In this document: positions 44,426 through 55,391 of the stretch, piece after piece
Numbering within the stretch: the stretch's first letter is position 1
How the letters are laid out: each line of letters begins with the position of its first letter
NCBI RefSeq assembly: GCF_028369135.1
Contig: NZ_JAPWHW010000014.1
Coordinates: 62,001 to 126,000, forward strand
Direction of reading: 5' to 3'
Source of the DNA: Roseovarius sp. ZX-A-9
Lineage (GTDB): Bacteria; Pseudomonadota; Alphaproteobacteria; Rhodobacterales; Rhodobacteraceae
Length of the DNA stretch: 64,000 bases
Translations under genes and position numbers: made by a program
Notes under the pieces: generated by a model
The model's input: the letters and a program-made list of their open reading frames with translations, nothing else
Database searches by the model: none
Told to the model about the DNA's origin: nothing

Positions 44426-45112
44426 ATGCCCATCACCACCTGTATATTCGACGCTTACGGCACGCTTTTCGATGTGGCTGCTGCCGCCCGCACGGCTGCG
44501 GCCGAGCCGGGCCGCGCGGCCTTTGCCGCCCATTGGCCGCAGATTGCGCAGAACTGGCGGCTGAAACAACTGCAATACACCTGGCTGCGCGCGGTCATGC
44601 AGCGGCACACCGATTTCTGGCAGGTGACGCAGGACGGGCTGGATTGGGCGCTGGAGGCTGAAGGGCTGGAAGGCGACGTGGAACTGCGCGAGCGGCTGCT
44701 GCAACTTTACTGGGAGTTGGAAGCCTACGCGGAAGTGCCGGCCATGCTCCGCACACTCAAGGACGCGGGACTGAATACCGCGATCCTGTCGAACGGATCG
44801 CCCGACATGCTGGACGGCGCGGTGAAATCGGCAGGACTGACCGACCTGCTCGATGATGTGCTGTCAGTCGAGGATGTGGGCATCTTCAAACCTGCCGATG
44901 TGGTCTATGACATGGTGGGCAAGCGCTTTGGTTGCGCCCGCACCGAGGTGCTCTTCGTGTCGTCAAACGGCTGGGATGTGGCGGGTGCCGCGGGCTACGG
45001 GTTCAACACGGCCTGGGTGAACCGAGCGTCCGAGCCTGTGGACCGCCTGCCCGCACGCCCGGCCCATATCCTGAACGATCTGACCGGCATCCCGGCACTG
45101 GCAGGCGCCTGA
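44426..45112 (+). CDS. Haloacid dehalogenase type II
   Basis: A 228-residue HAD-superfamily enzyme. The nucleophile segment is TCIFDAYGTLFDV (Asp10 region); motif II is LSNGSPDML; the lysine lies in EDVGIFKPADVVYDMV; the acidic motif IV is represented by SSNGWDVAGAAGYGF. The SSNGWDxxGA and NTAWVNR segments identify 2-haloacid dehalogenases, which hydrolyse 2-haloalkanoates to hydroxyacids. It is the first gene of the overlapping run 44426-50089, its stop overlapping the next start (TGATG). Confidence 0.9.
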   Translation: MPITTCIFDAYGTLFDVAAAARTAAAEPGRAAFAAHWPQIAQNWRLKQLQYTWLRAVMQRHTDFWQVTQDGLDWALEAEGLEGDVELRERLLQLYWELEAYAEVPAMLRTLKDAGLNTAILSNGSPDMLDGAVKSAGLTDLLDDVLSVEDVGIFKPADVVYDMVGKRFGCARTEVLFVSSNGWDVAGAAGYGFNTAWVNRASEPVDRLPARPAHILNDLTGIPALAGA

Positions 45113-45948
45113 TGCCCAGATTTCTGTCCAAGGGCGGATTGACGCTGCATTACGAGGATGCGGGTGACGGCCCACCGGTGCTATGCCTTGCGGGCCTGAC
45201 GCGCAACAGTGCCGATTTCCAGTTCCTGTTGCCGTTTCTGCCTGACTACCGGGTGATCCGGCCGGATTATCGCGGGCGCGGCCAATCGGACTATGCCAAT
45301 GATTTCATGACCTATTCCATCGCCCAGGAAGCGCAGGACGCCATTACCCTGCTCGACCATCTGGGACTGGACCGCGTCACGCTTATCGGCACGTCGCGCG
45401 GCGGGTTGATCGCAATGCTGCTGGCCCACATGGCGCCCGAGCGTCTGAGCGGCGTGATCCTCAACGATATCGGCCCCGAAGTCACACCTGTCGGCATCGA
45501 GCGGATCATGGACTATGTCGGCAAGGAGCCGAACGCGCCCGATCTCGACACTGCCGCCACCACACTGCGCGCAGTCAATGCCGATGCCTTTCCCGGCGTG
45601 TCGTTTGATCGTTGGCGCGTACAGGCCGAGATGATGTTCTATGAAAAAACCGGCGGCGGCCTTGGGCTGCGCTATGACCCACGGCTACGCGATGCGTTGG
45701 TGGGTCAGGCCGGTGCCGGCCCCGCGCCCGACCTCTGGGCGCTCTTTGATGCTTTGGCAAAACTGCCGCTTACCGCCATTCGCGGCGCCAATTCCGATCT
45801 GCTGAGCGTGGAGACATTTGCGAAAATGCAAGAGCGCGCGCCCGGCATGCACACCACCACTGTACCGGATCGCGGGCATGTCCCCTTTCTTGACGAGGCC
45901 GAGGCACTGGCGGCGATCCACACCCATCTGAAGGCCCACAGCACATGA
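45112..45948 (+). CDS. Alpha/beta hydrolase
   Basis: A 278-residue hydrolase. Segments: VLCLAGLTRNSADFQFLLPF (oxyanion loop), DYRGRGQSDYAND, and the nucleophile elbow LIGTSRGGLIAML (G-T-S-R-G). The acid and His are at GANSDLLSVET and VPDRGHVPFLDE. It is translationally coupled to the dehalogenase before it and to the PLP lyase after it (ATGA). Substrate unknown. Esterase, lactonase or haloalkane-type reactions are all possible. Confidence 0.87.
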   Translation: MPRFLSKGGLTLHYEDAGDGPPVLCLAGLTRNSADFQFLLPFLPDYRVIRPDYRGRGQSDYANDFMTYSIAQEAQDAITLLDHLGLDRVTLIGTSRGGLIAMLLAHMAPERLSGVILNDIGPEVTPVGIERIMDYVGKEPNAPDLDTAATTLRAVNADAFPGVSFDRWRVQAEMMFYEKTGGGLGLRYDPRLRDALVGQAGAGPAPDLWALFDALAKLPLTAIRGANSDLLSVETFAKMQERAPGMHTTTVPDRGHVPFLDEAEALAAIHTHLKAHST

Positions 45949-46931
45949 GCAACATCGAAATGATCCGCGCCGCAGCAACCCGGTTGGAGGGGCATGCACG
46001 CCGTACGCCGATGCTCGGTTCGCCCTTCCTTGACGAGATCGCCGGGCGGCGCGTGCTGATCAAGCCTGAGTGCCTGCAACATACCGGCAGTTTCAAATAT
46101 CGCGGCGGGCGCTCTGCCGTCTCGGCGCTAGATCCGGAAGTGCGCGCCAATGGTGTCATCGCCTACTCCAGCGGCAATCACGCGCAGGGCGTGGCGCTGG
46201 CCGCGCGCGAACATGGCGTGCCTGCGGTGATCATCATGCCCGCTGACGCGCCGCGCATGAAAATCGACAACACACGCGCGCTCGGCGCCGAAGTGGTGCT
46301 GTATGATCGCGTCAATGGTGAAAGCCGTGAGGCCATCGGCGACACGCTCAAAGCCGAGCGCAACCTGACCCTGATCCGCCCTTACGATGATCCGCAAGTG
46401 ATCGCGGGCCAAGGCACCGCAGGTCTGGAGATCGCCGCGCAGGCCGCCGAAATGGGCGTGACGGCAGGTGATGTTCTGGTTTGCTGTGGCGGCGGCGGCC
46501 TGACCTCGGGCATCGCCATGGCACTGGAGGCCGATGCGCCGGGCCTGCGCGCCCGCCCTTGCGAGCCGCAAGGTTTTGACGACACCAAACGCTCGCTTGC
46601 CTCCGGGCAGATCGAGACCAACAAATCGCAATCCGGCAACATCTGCGACGCGATCCTGACGCCCGCGCCGGGGCAGATCACCTTTCCGATCATGCACCGC
46701 CTCTGCGGGCCGGGCATAGCCGTCACCGAGGACGAATGCCTGCACGCCATGGCCCTTGCCTTTCAACGGCTCAAGCTGGTGGCCGAGCCGGGCGGCGCCG
46801 TGGCGCTTGCTGCAGCGCTTTTTCACCCCGACGAGATCGAAGGCGATGCGGTGGTCTGCGTCATCTCCGGCGGGAATGTCGATGCGGATCTGTATCAGCG
46901 CGCGCTCACAGCCTATGGGGGCGTCACATGA
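45945..46931 (+). CDS. PLP-dependent threonine/serine dehydratase family protein
   Basis: A 328-residue fold-type II PLP enzyme. The PLP lysine is in GSFKYRGGRSA, phosphate-binding loops are SSGNHAQGVALAAREHG and CCGGGGLTSGIAM, and ALGAEVVLYDR is typical of threonine dehydratase/serine racemase. It lacks the C-terminal ACT regulatory domain, so it is a catabolic, not biosynthetic, type. It sits within an overlapping catabolic run; the amino acid substrate cannot be fixed (threonine, serine or hydroxyaspartate). Confidence 0.88.
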   Translation: MSNIEMIRAAATRLEGHARRTPMLGSPFLDEIAGRRVLIKPECLQHTGSFKYRGGRSAVSALDPEVRANGVIAYSSGNHAQGVALAAREHGVPAVIIMPADAPRMKIDNTRALGAEVVLYDRVNGESREAIGDTLKAERNLTLIRPYDDPQVIAGQGTAGLEIAAQAAEMGVTAGDVLVCCGGGGLTSGIAMALEADAPGLRARPCEPQGFDDTKRSLASGQIETNKSQSGNICDAILTPAPGQITFPIMHRLCGPGIAVTEDECLHAMALAFQRLKLVAEPGGAVALAAALFHPDEIEGDAVVCVISGGNVDADLYQRALTAYGGVT

Positions 46932-48130
46932 CCGAATTCACCATTGCCAGTTTCAACGTCAAGAACCTGATCGGACCGGACAAGGAATATTACGAGTTCC
47001 AGACCTACACCCCCGAAGAATACGCGTGGAAGGAAGACTGGTTGGCCGACCAGTTGCTGACGCTGGACGCGGATATCATAGGCTTTCAGGAAATCTTTGA
47101 AGAGGCCCCCTTGCGCACTGTCATCGACGAGGCCAGCCGCCGCGCCGAAGTGCTGAATGCCGCCTCTGTCCCGGATCGTTCCAAGCGCTATCATCGCAAG
47201 GTCATCTTTCGCAAGCTGGCCGCCACCGGCTATGCGGATGCGTCGCTGGCCTATGCGCCCAACTCCGCCGATACCGGCGAACCGGGCAAGCGCCGCCCCG
47301 GCGTGGCGATCCTGTCGCGCATGGGCTTTGCCGGAACACCCGAGGTCATTCAGGATCTGGCGCAACCGCTGGTGATCCCGTTTCAGCCCCTGCGCGGGCT
47401 GGACGGCGAAGCGGAAGCCGGTCATTTCACCCTGCGCCGCCTGTCGCGCCCGATCCTCAAGGCGCGCATCCCTGTAGGCGAGCAAACTGTCACTGTCTTC
47501 AACTGCCATCTCAAGTCGAAGCTGGGCGAATACATCAAACCCGCCGGCGCGGATTTCGCCCCCGAGGCGGATCTGACCCGCTACGATCCCGTGGGCCGCG
47601 CATTGGGGTCGATGCGCGCCGCTTTGCGCCGCATGGCCGAGGCGTGGGTACTGCGCACCGAGATCGTGGCCGAACTGCGCGCCGGACACCCCGTGATGGT
47701 GCTGGGCGATTTCAACGATGGCGAACACGCCACCGCGTCCGAGATTATCGCCGGTGAAGTCCCGTTCAAGAACTACCAGTGGATGTTGCGCCACGACGCG
47801 CACACCCGTGACGACCGCTACACAGCCGAGGAATCCCGGCAGATCACCGAAGATGTCGAGGCCGTCCGCCTGCATTCCGCCGAGAAGCTTTTTGTCCGCA
47901 AATCTCTACGTGATATGGTTTATACGTCGGCCTTTGGTGGCGTCTATGAAAGCATCGACCAGATTTACCTGTCGCGCCATTTCCACCCTGATTTCGACGC
48001 GCGGATCGGCGACATGGAATATTTCAGCGTCTTCAACGACCATATCACCGATGGCAGCCACCCCGAGGCACCCTATAACAAGCTGGCCTCGGATCACGGG
48101 CAGATCATGGCCCATATGAGGCTGCGCTGA
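46928..48130 (+). CDS. Endonuclease/exonuclease/phosphatase family protein
   Basis: A 400-residue EEP-fold enzyme. Signature parts are FTIASFNVKNLIGPDKEYYE, ADIIGFQEIFEEAPL (metal-binding Glu), TVFNCHLKSKLGEY, VLGDFNDGEHATA and the C-terminal SDHGQIMAHM (SDH). The 400 residues exceed the usual 250-300, with an extra region after residue 300. There is no signal peptide. The target may be DNA, phosphodiesters or sphingolipid-like molecules. The start at 46928 overlaps the preceding stop (ATGA). Confidence 0.85.
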   Translation: MTEFTIASFNVKNLIGPDKEYYEFQTYTPEEYAWKEDWLADQLLTLDADIIGFQEIFEEAPLRTVIDEASRRAEVLNAASVPDRSKRYHRKVIFRKLAATGYADASLAYAPNSADTGEPGKRRPGVAILSRMGFAGTPEVIQDLAQPLVIPFQPLRGLDGEAEAGHFTLRRLSRPILKARIPVGEQTVTVFNCHLKSKLGEYIKPAGADFAPEADLTRYDPVGRALGSMRAALRRMAEAWVLRTEIVAELRAGHPVMVLGDFNDGEHATASEIIAGEVPFKNYQWMLRHDAHTRDDRYTAEESRQITEDVEAVRLHSAEKLFVRKSLRDMVYTSAFGGVYESIDQIYLSRHFHPDFDARIGDMEYFSVFNDHITDGSHPEAPYNKLASDHGQIMAHMRLR

Positions 48131-48131
48131 G

Positions 48132-49301
48132 ATGCGGTGCCAGGTGGCAATCATCGGTGGCGGGCCTGCCGGATTGCTGCTGGGGCAATTGCTGCACCGG
48201 GCCGGGATTGACACGGTTCTGCTGGAACGCCGCAGCCGCGACCATGTGCTGTCGCGCGTCCGCGCGGGCGTGTTAGAGACCGGCATGGTCTACCTGCTCG
48301 AGGCGGCGGGTGTCGGCGCACGCCTGCGCGCCGAAGGGTTGATCCATGACAGTGTGCGCATTGTCTCGGACAGCACCGATGTCAAAATAGATTTCAAGGC
48401 ACTGACGGGCCGGCACGTGGTCATTTACGGACAGACCGAAGTGACCCACGATCTCTACGCGGCCCGTGACGCGGCCGGTGCCGTGACACTGCACGATTGC
48501 GATGCTGTCACGCCCTGCGATATCGATACCGACGCACCTTACGTGAGCTTCACCCATGACGGTCAGGCGCAGCGGCTTGATTGTGACCTGATCGCGGGCT
48601 GTGACGGCTTTCACGGTCCGTCTCGCCACGCGATCCCCGCCGAGCACCGCACCGAGTTCGAGAAAACCTATCCCTTCGGCTGGCTCGGCATCCTGTCGCA
48701 GACGCGGCCCGTCGGGCCTGAACTGATCTATGCCAACACGGCGCGGGGCTTTGCGCTCTGCTCGCAACGCTCGCCAGAGCTCAGCCGCTACTATGTGCAA
48801 TGCGCGCTTTCCGACAGCCCGGACGACTGGACCGACGCGATGTTCTGGGACGAGTTGCGCCGCCGCCTGCCCGCGCACGTGGCAGAAACCCTGATCACCG
48901 GTCCCTCGATCGAGAAATCCATCGCGCCGCTGCGCTCCTTTGTCTGCGTGCCAATGCAGTGGGGGCGGCTCTACCTCTGCGGCGATGCGGCGCATATCGT
49001 ACCACCCACCGGGGCCAAGGGGTTGAACACCGCCGCCAGCGATGTGGCCTATCTCTTCGACGCCGTGCATAAATACTACGATGCAGGCGATGAAACCGGA
49101 CTTGCGGACTATTCCACACGGGCGCTGGCGCGAGTGTGGAAGGTCCAGCGCTTCAGCTGGTGGTTGACCAACCTGCTGCACCGTTTCCCCGACCAATCCC
49201 GGTTTGACATCGAAGTGCAACAGGCCGAACTGGCGTTTCTGAGCGAAAGCCACGCCGCGCAGACTGCGCTGGCCGAGAATTACGTAGGATTACCCCACTG
49301 A
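48132..49301 (+). CDS. pobA: 4-Hydroxybenzoate 3-monooxygenase
   Basis: A 389-residue FAD monooxygenase converting 4-hydroxybenzoate with NADPH and O2 to protocatechuate. Motifs are AIIGGGPAGLLLGQLL (FAD), the DG fingerprint LIAGCDGFHGPSR, and the second FAD motif RLYLCGDAAHIVPPTGAKGL. Length is normal for PobA. The usual regulator gene is not adjacent. It is followed immediately by the pcaD-type hydrolase (one-base overlap of stop and start), which acts two ring-cleavage steps further in the same pathway. Confidence 0.93.
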   Translation: MRCQVAIIGGGPAGLLLGQLLHRAGIDTVLLERRSRDHVLSRVRAGVLETGMVYLLEAAGVGARLRAEGLIHDSVRIVSDSTDVKIDFKALTGRHVVIYGQTEVTHDLYAARDAAGAVTLHDCDAVTPCDIDTDAPYVSFTHDGQAQRLDCDLIAGCDGFHGPSRHAIPAEHRTEFEKTYPFGWLGILSQTRPVGPELIYANTARGFALCSQRSPELSRYYVQCALSDSPDDWTDAMFWDELRRRLPAHVAETLITGPSIEKSIAPLRSFVCVPMQWGRLYLCGDAAHIVPPTGAKGLNTAASDVAYLFDAVHKYYDAGDETGLADYSTRALARVWKVQRFSWWLTNLLHRFPDQSRFDIEVQQAELAFLSESHAAQTALAENYVGLPH

Positions 49302-50089
49302 TGCCGATGCTCGATCTTGATGATATCTCCCTGCACTACCGCGAGGATGGTGATCCGGACGGCGCGCCGGTGATGTTCCTCAATTCGCTGGGCACCGAGC
49401 TTAGCCTTTGGGACGGCGTGGTGGCGCATCTGCCACCGGGTCTGCGCCTCGTGCGGGCCGATCTGCGTGGGCATGGGCGGTCAGGTTGTCCGCCCGCGCC
49501 CTATCCGATGGGCGCGCTGATCCGCGACGCCGAGGCGCTGCTGGATCATCTGAACATCCGGGCGGCGGCTGTTGTCGGGCTGTCGATCGGCGGGATGATC
49601 GCGCAGGGATTGGCCGTCAAGCGGCCCGATCTGGTGCGCGCACTGGTGCTGTCGAACACCGCCGCCAAGATCGGCACACCCGCGCTGTGGCAGGACCGTA
49701 TCGCCGATCTTGAGCGGCTCGGCCTCGAGGGTATCGCCGACGCGGTGATGGAACGCTGGTTCGGGCGCAGTTTTCGCGAAACCGGCGCGCACAAACCGTG
49801 GCGCGAGATGCTGGTGCGCCAGCGCGCCGAGGGCTACAAGGGTTGCTGCGCCGCCATCGCGGGCAGCGATTTCTACACGCCCACCAGCGGGTTGCGCCTG
49901 CCCACGCGGGGCATCGCAGGGGCCGAGGATCGCGCGACCCCGCCCGATCTGGTCCGTGAAACCATCGAGTTGATCCCCGGCGCGGAAATGGTCCTGATGC
50001 GTGGCGTGGGCCACCTGCCCTGCGTCGAAAAACCGGCCGAATACGCGGCGTTGCTGGCGGAGTTCCTTGAACGCGCAGGCCATCTCTGA
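49301..50089 (+). CDS. pcaD: 3-Oxoadipate enol-lactonase
   Basis: A 262-residue alpha/beta hydrolase. Segments: VMFLNSLGTELSLWDGVV, DLRGHGRSGCPPAPYPMG, the nucleophile elbow VVGLSIGGMIAQG (G-L-S-I-G), and the His region VGHLPCVEKPAE. The SLGT/LWD and GCPxxPYP segments are those of PcaD. The pathway's other genes (pcaGH, pcaB, pcaC) are not in the window. It ends the overlapping run that begins at 44426. Confidence 0.87.
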   Translation: MPMLDLDDISLHYREDGDPDGAPVMFLNSLGTELSLWDGVVAHLPPGLRLVRADLRGHGRSGCPPAPYPMGALIRDAEALLDHLNIRAAAVVGLSIGGMIAQGLAVKRPDLVRALVLSNTAAKIGTPALWQDRIADLERLGLEGIADAVMERWFGRSFRETGAHKPWREMLVRQRAEGYKGCCAAIAGSDFYTPTSGLRLPTRGIAGAEDRATPPDLVRETIELIPGAEMVLMRGVGHLPCVEKPAEYAALLAEFLERAGHL

Positions 50090-50203
50090 CCGCAGCCGCG
50101 CTGCGGTTTCGGCCCGAACGCGACCCATCCTGTCGCACCCGACTGAGCACCGCCCCCCGGCGCGGCCACACTGGAGCCAGACCGAACCAACGGAGAAGCA
50201 CCA

Positions 50204-51124
50204 ATGACCGATACCGCCCTGCCCCAGATCGTCCCGCGCCGCAGCTTGGCGATGGGAATGATGGTGGTAGGCTCCATCGCCATCAGCTTCAGCGGTCTGG
50301 TGCTGCGATTCATGGAAGAGGCCGACGCCTGGCAGATCGCCTTCTACCGCTCCTGGGCGGTGCTCGGTATGATCATCCTGGTCCTGCTGGTGCGCTACGG
50401 GCGGGCGATGCCGTCGCGCATTCGCGCGGTTGGGCTGCCGGGGCTGATCGCCGGCGGGTTCATGTCGGTCTCGACCATCAGTTTTCTGCAATCCATCACC
50501 AATACCACGGTTGCCAACACGCTCTTCATGATGAGCGCGATCCCCTTCATCACCGCCTTGATCGCGCGCGTTCTACTGGGCGAGAAGCTGCGTCGCGCGA
50601 CCGCTCTGACGATGATCGGCGCGATTGTCGGCATCGCCGTGATGCTGGCGGGCAGTGTGGGTGGCGGCGGGTTCTATGGCAATGCCATGGGTTTGGTCAC
50701 CGCGCTGTGCTTTTCTGGTTATGCGATCACGGTGCGCCGCCACCGCGAGATCGAGATGCTGCCGACGGTGCTGATCGCCGCCACCATCGTGATCTGCATC
50801 AGCGGTGTGGTTCGCTGGGGCGATCTGTGGGTGCCGCCTGCCGATGTTGCGCGCGCGCTCTTTCTGGGTGGGGTTTTGTCGGCGCTGACCAACGTGCTGT
50901 TCATCGCCGCATCGAAACACCTGGTCGCGGCCGAAGTCACGCTGTTCATGCTGCTGGAATTCGCAGTCGGACCTGTCTGGGTCTGGCTGATCATCGCCGA
51001 AGTGCCCAAGGATACAACCATCATTGGCGGCGGCATCGTGATCGCAGCGGTCGCCTTGCGCGCCCTGAACGAGATTGCCCAGAGCCGAACGCGGCGCGCG
51101 CGCCCCGCGATCCGGCCGCATTGA
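50204..51124 (+). CDS. EamA/DMT superfamily transporter
   Basis: A 306-residue inner-membrane protein with ten predicted hydrophobic segments in two EamA halves (motifs GSIAISFSGLVLRFMEEADA near the N-terminus, and ATALTMIGAIVGIAVML at the end of half one). It probably exports a small metabolite. It precedes the alcohol dehydrogenase/TmpAB-like group on the same strand with 88 bases between. The C-terminus is basic (RTRRARPAIRPH). Confidence 0.87.
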   Translation: MTDTALPQIVPRRSLAMGMMVVGSIAISFSGLVLRFMEEADAWQIAFYRSWAVLGMIILVLLVRYGRAMPSRIRAVGLPGLIAGGFMSVSTISFLQSITNTTVANTLFMMSAIPFITALIARVLLGEKLRRATALTMIGAIVGIAVMLAGSVGGGGFYGNAMGLVTALCFSGYAITVRRHREIEMLPTVLIAATIVICISGVVRWGDLWVPPADVARALFLGGVLSALTNVLFIAASKHLVAAEVTLFMLLEFAVGPVWVWLIIAEVPKDTTIIGGGIVIAAVALRALNEIAQSRTRRARPAIRPH

Positions 51125-51212
51125 AGTGGCGGGGCAGCGGCATTGCCGAATTCCCTCTTGAACGCTTTTGCGAATCCGGGTCAGGCTGACGCATAGAAAC
51201 GACGGAGGGATC

Positions 51213-52304
51213 ATGCAAACCATCAAAGCCGCCGTGTGCCACGCTTTCGGCGCCCCCCTCGTGATCGAAGATGTGCATTTGCGTGCGCCTGAAATGGGCG
51301 AAGTGCAGGTCGATCTCTCTGCCGTTGCAATCTGCCATTCGGACATCTCGTTTATTGATGGCGCCTGGGGCGGTTCACTGCCAGCGGTCTACGGCCACGA
51401 GGCCGCTGGACGTATCAGTGCGGTCGGTACGGGTGTCAGTGGCTTCAGCGTGGGTGATGCGGTGCTGGTCACGCTTATTCGCGCCTGCGGGCAATGTGCC
51501 AGTTGCGGCAGCGGCAAGCCGAATATCTGCCAGACGCCCTATGATGGCGATCTCGGCCCGCTGAAAACGGCCGATGGCGGCAAGCTGCACCAGGCGATGG
51601 CCTGTGGCGCCTTCGCCGAAAAGGTCGTGGTGGATCAAAGCCAGATCGCGCATATCCCCGCCGACATGGCGATGGATGCGGCCAGCCTGCTCAGTTGCGG
51701 GGTGATCACCGGCGTCGGCGCAGTGGTCAATGTCGCGCAGTTGCGCGCGGGCCAGGACGTGGTGGTGATCGGTGCGGGTGGTGTCGGGCTCAACGCCATT
51801 CAGGGCGCACGCATCGCCGGTGCGCGGCGCATCGTCGCCGTCGACATGACCGAGGAAAAGCTGGAGGTGGCCCGCGGCTTTGGCGCCACCGACGGCGTTC
51901 TGGCCACCAGCGACAAGCCGTGGCGCGCCGCCAAGGCCGCGATCGGGCGCGGCGCGGATGCGGTCGTGGTGTCCGTGGGCGCGATCCCGGTCTACGATCA
52001 GGCGCCCAGATACCTGGCGCCAGGCGGGCGGATCATCATGATGGGCATGCCTCATGTGGGTGCCGAAGCCCGCTATGAGCCGGTCAATTTCGCCGCTGCC
52101 AGCCAGGGCATGCTCGGCTCCAAGATGGGCGATACGGTGCTGCGGCGCGATATCCCATGGATGATCGACCTTTACCAACAGGGCCGACTGAAGCTCGACG
52201 AGCTGATCTCGGGCCGCTGGCGGCTTGACCAGATCAACGAGGCGATTGCCGACACCAAGGCCGGACTCGCCAGCCGCAATGTGATCCTTTTCGAAAAAAA
52301 CTGA
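51213..52304 (+). CDS. Zinc-dependent alcohol dehydrogenase
   Basis: A 363-residue medium-chain alcohol dehydrogenase. The catalytic zinc site is AICHSDISFIDG with GHEAAGR. The structural zinc site CGQCASCGSGKPNIC has four cysteines. The NAD(P) motif is VVIGAGGVGLNAIQGARIAG. The start at 51213 follows GGAGGGA. It is upstream of and oriented with the two non-heme iron oxygenases; a role in handling aldehyde or alcohol products of betaine or choline-type metabolism is possible but not shown. Confidence 0.87.
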   Translation: MQTIKAAVCHAFGAPLVIEDVHLRAPEMGEVQVDLSAVAICHSDISFIDGAWGGSLPAVYGHEAAGRISAVGTGVSGFSVGDAVLVTLIRACGQCASCGSGKPNICQTPYDGDLGPLKTADGGKLHQAMACGAFAEKVVVDQSQIAHIPADMAMDAASLLSCGVITGVGAVVNVAQLRAGQDVVVIGAGGVGLNAIQGARIAGARRIVAVDMTEEKLEVARGFGATDGVLATSDKPWRAAKAAIGRGADAVVVSVGAIPVYDQAPRYLAPGGRIIMMGMPHVGAEARYEPVNFAAASQGMLGSKMGDTVLRRDIPWMIDLYQQGRLKLDELISGRWRLDQINEAIADTKAGLASRNVILFEKN

Positions 52305-54073
<1,769 letters not shown>

Positions 54074-54135
54074 CGCCGTGCCGGGGCGTGCACAGCAAAG
54101 CGCGCTCAGGCAAACCCCGACCGGAGCCCACGCCC

Positions 54136-55368
54136 ATGAAGCTGCAAGACCTCGACATCATCGTGACCGCACCGCCCGCGCCGGGCTGGGGCGGGCGTTA
54201 CTGGATCCTCGTCAAGCTCACCACCGATGACGGTGTCATCGGCTGGGGCGAATGCTATGCGGCGTCGGTTGGTCCGGACGCCATGCGCACGGTGATTGAG
54301 GATGTATTCGCGCGGCACATGCAGGGCGAAAACCCCGAGAATATCGAGCTCATGTTCCGCCGCGCCTATTCCTCGGGCTTTACCCAGCGCCCCGACCTGA
54401 CCGTTATCGGGGCATTTTCGGGGCTGGAAATCGCCTGTTGGGATATCTTGGGAAAGGCGCGGGATCGCCCGGTCTACGCGCTGCTTGGCGGCAAGATGAA
54501 TGACCACATCCGCGCCTATTCATACCTTTATCCCCTGCCCCATCACGACCTGAACAAGTTCTGGTCGTCGCCCGACATGGCCGCCGAAAGCGCCGTGGCC
54601 CTTGTCGACCGGGGCTATACGGCCGTCAAATTCGACCCGGCGGGCCCCTACACGCTTCGCGGCGGGCACATGCCCAGCCTAATGGACATCGACCTGTCCG
54701 TGGCTTTCTGCAAGGCGATCCGTCAGGCGGTTGGAAACAAGGCCGATCTGCTTTTCGGCACCCATGGCCAATTCACTGTCGCGGGGGCCATACGTCTGGG
54801 GCGCGCCATCGCCCCCTATGACCCGCTGTGGTACGAGGAACCCGTGCCGCCCGACAACGTAACAGCGCTCGCCAAGGTGGCCGCCGCCACCGGCATTCCC
54901 ATCGCCACCGGCGAGCGGCTGACCACCAAGGCCGAGTTCGCACCCGCCCTGCGCGATGGCAGCGTCAGCATCCTGCAGCCCGCCCTGGGGCGCGCGGGCG
55001 GCATCTGGGAGATGAAAAAGGTTGCCGCCATTGCCGAGGTCTACAACGCGCAGATGGCCCCGCATCTTTATGCCGGGCCGGTGGAATGGGCAGCGAATGT
55101 CCATCTCGCCGCCTCCATCCCCAATATCCTCATCGCCGAGACGATCGAGACACCATTTCATGCCGCCCTGATCCGCAACGGCATCAAGATCGAGAACGGC
55201 TATATCATTCCGCCCACGGCGCCGGGCCTCGGGATCGACGTGGACGAGGCACTGGCGCGCGCGCATCCCTACACAGGCGATGGCCTGCACTTGGAAATGC
55301 AGGAGGCCCCATGCCACTATCACGAAGGCAATGCCTTTTCCGGCGGCGCGCCGCACAAGGATAGCTGA
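54136..55368 (+). CDS. Mandelate racemase/muconate lactonizing enzyme family protein
   Basis: A 410-residue enolase-superfamily enzyme. It has the N-terminal capping domain and a barrel with AVKFDPAGPYTLRGG, YEEPVPPDNVTAL, ATGERLTTKAEF and PHLYAGPVEWAANVHLAASI (catalytic His). Substrates of relatives include sugar acids and lactones. The usual metal-ligand Asp in the first barrel strand is not obvious in LLFGTHGQFTV, where HG replaces the usual DxN. The start at 54136 (MKLQDLDIIV) begins the domain properly. Same strand as the oxygenase pair; a biochemical link is unclear. Confidence 0.82.
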   Translation: MKLQDLDIIVTAPPAPGWGGRYWILVKLTTDDGVIGWGECYAASVGPDAMRTVIEDVFARHMQGENPENIELMFRRAYSSGFTQRPDLTVIGAFSGLEIACWDILGKARDRPVYALLGGKMNDHIRAYSYLYPLPHHDLNKFWSSPDMAAESAVALVDRGYTAVKFDPAGPYTLRGGHMPSLMDIDLSVAFCKAIRQAVGNKADLLFGTHGQFTVAGAIRLGRAIAPYDPLWYEEPVPPDNVTALAKVAAATGIPIATGERLTTKAEFAPALRDGSVSILQPALGRAGGIWEMKKVAAIAEVYNAQMAPHLYAGPVEWAANVHLAASIPNILIAETIETPFHAALIRNGIKIENGYIIPPTAPGLGIDVDEALARAHPYTGDGLHLEMQEAPCHYHEGNAFSGGAPHKDS

Positions 55369-55391
55369 TCAGGGGTCTCACCGGAGCGCGG

